Source: an uncultured Eubacteriales bacterium
Lineage (GTDB): Bacteria; Bacillota; Clostridia; Oscillospirales; Oscillospiraceae
Direction: 5' to 3'
Assembly (NCBI GenBank): GCA_905198835.1
Contig: CAJKDY010000003.1
Coordinates: forward strand, 124,001-188,000
Length of the DNA stretch: 64,000 nucleotides
Shown here: in pieces, positions 63,105-64,000 of the stretch
Position numbering within the stretch: the stretch's first letter is position 1
Layout: each line of letters begins with the position of its first letter
The notes under the pieces: model-generated
The model's database searches: none
Seen by the model: the letters and a program-made list of their open reading frames with translations, nothing else
Told to the model about the DNA's origin: nothing
Position numbers and translations under genes: made by a program

Positions 63105-64000
63105 GTATTGAAAATAAGTACCGTGTTCATGAAGTGGCAAAGGATTTCAAAAAGCAGACCAAGGACATCACCGAGATCCTCACCAAATACGCCACCACGC
63201 CAAAAAACCACATGCAGGTCCTCACTGACGAGGAGCTGTCCATCATCTTCGCCTACCTGACCTTCCATAACCAGGTGGACGATCTGACCGCCGTGTTCCA
63301 AACGGAGGTCTACCATGAGCCCAAGGCTCCCGAGCCCGAGCCCACGGCCGTCCAGGCCGAGGCCCCCAAGGCTCAGGAGACGCCGGCACCCGCCGCCGGG
63401 GCCGATAAGGCCGCCGCTCCCAGCCAGACCGCTCCGGCCCAGAGCGCCCCAGCTCCCGCTCAGGGCGGCAAGAGCGGCAAGTCCACCGCCACCCAGCAGC
63501 CCACCACCCGGGTGCCGGAAAAGCGGGTAGTGGACACCCGCAAGGGCGGCCAGGTGAACCTGGAGAAGTACGACGAGCGTCTGGAGAACCTGGCCGCGGG
63601 CAAGACCACCCAGATGCAAGCGGGCAAGCAGAAGTTCCAAGGCCGGAACCAGCGGGGCCGCAACGCCTTCCAGTCGGGCAAGCGCCGGGCTGAGGAGCAG
63701 GAGAAGATGCGCCGGCTCCAGGCCGAGATCGCCAAGAAGCACCCCACGGTGGTGAAGATCCCCGACGAGATCAACGTAGGGGAGCTGGCTTCCCGCATGA
63801 AGAAGACCGCCGCCGAGGTGGTCAAGACCCTGATGAAAAACGGGGTCATGGCCAGCGTCTCCGACGTGATCGACTTTGACACCGCCGCCATCATTGCCGA
63901 GGAAATGGGCTGCAAGGTGGAGAAGGAAGTTATCGTCACCATTGAGGAAAAGCTCATCGACGTCAGCGAGGACAAGGCCGAGGACCTCCAGCCCCGTGCC
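63101..64000 (+). CDS. infB: translation initiation factor IF-2 (3' end outside window)
   Basis: Starts at TTG 63101 with GGAGGTG upstream, overlapping the ylxQ stop; 300 codons are present and the frame is still open at the edge. It begins KYRVHEVAKDFKKQTKDITEILTKYA, then an Ala/Pro/Gln-rich linker (about 75-160), a basic region, and the IF2_N domain (PDEINVGELASRMKKTAAEVVKTLMKNGVMASVSD, about 220-260). The G domain lies beyond the window. Missed easily because of the TTG start. Confidence 0.93.
   Translation, partial: MSIENKYRVHEVAKDFKKQTKDITEILTKYATTPKNHMQVLTDEELSIIFAYLTFHNQVDDLTAVFQTEVYHEPKAPEPEPTAVQAEAPKAQETPAPAAGADKAAAPSQTAPAQSAPAPAQGGKSGKSTATQQPTTRVPEKRVVDTRKGGQVNLEKYDERLENLAAGKTTQMQAGKQKFQGRNQRGRNAFQSGKRRAEEQEKMRRLQAEIAKKHPTVVKIPDEINVGELASRMKKTAAEVVKTLMKNGVMASVSDVIDFDTAAIIAEEMGCKVEKEVIVTIEEKLIDVSEDKAEDLQPRA

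Overview
The window looks like chromosomal DNA of a high-GC Clostridia, most likely an Oscillospiraceae-type gut Firmicute close to Flavonifractor, Lawsonibacter or Intestinimonas. Supporting signs are an alr-ndoA cluster preceded by a YdcC-like lipoprotein and nnrD, a rimP-nusA-ylxR-ylxQ-infB operon, HrcA/CIRCE control of clpB, a CarD-type regulator, SLH and collagen-like surface proteins, AGGAGG ribosome binding sites, and many TTGACA-17-TATAAT style promoters. The placement is inference; there is no rRNA gene in the window.

Layout. Bases 1-7955 are an accessory region of lower, patchy GC: the 3' part of an Rhs gene with a variable tip, a small membrane protein, a displaced second Rhs tip sharing about 450 bp with the first, two membrane proteins, a HEPN-motif protein, three copies of a nested palindromic repeat, and a ParD/ParE-like toxin-antitoxin pair with a promoter/operator. 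From 8000 on, housekeeping and cell-surface genes dominate: MATE exporter; udk plus a lipoprotein/MBOAT/DHHW acylation cluster (9.5-13.5 kb, minus); a polysaccharide deacetylase and ATP-grasp pair; two tandem zinc-ribbon membrane proteins; tmcAL; ackA; a giant Sel1-repeat protein; gdhA followed by a relic of a second gdh 3' end; rqcH-mrnC; ndoA-alr-ydcC-like-nnrD-folA (minus).

Between folA and two tandem mini-XRE regulators (32.4-33.0 kb) lies a gene-free stretch holding a complete minus-strand transcription unit (promoter, about 320 nt structured purine-rich RNA, terminator), which I consider the best candidate for an undescribed element. Next come a TerB-like/AAA+ ATPase, a HAD phosphatase, a cold-shock gene with an attenuator-like leader, tRNA-Gly(CCC), an NSS transporter, a GNAT, an SLH/FG-GAP surface protein, a glycosyltransferase beside a collagen-like protein, clpB with a perfect CIRCE, an aminotransferase, a DUF2461 protein, a second polysaccharide deacetylase, carD, ispD-ispF, a hybrid sensor kinase, a secreted protein-uvrB-ybaK operon, pyrE, an XRE/ECF-sigma/DUF4367 operon, and the start of the nusA-infB operon (infB runs off the window).

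Start codons were chosen by ribosome binding site and family fit, so several genes begin inside the longest possible reading frame. No CRISPR array, transposase gene, prophage or rRNA was found.
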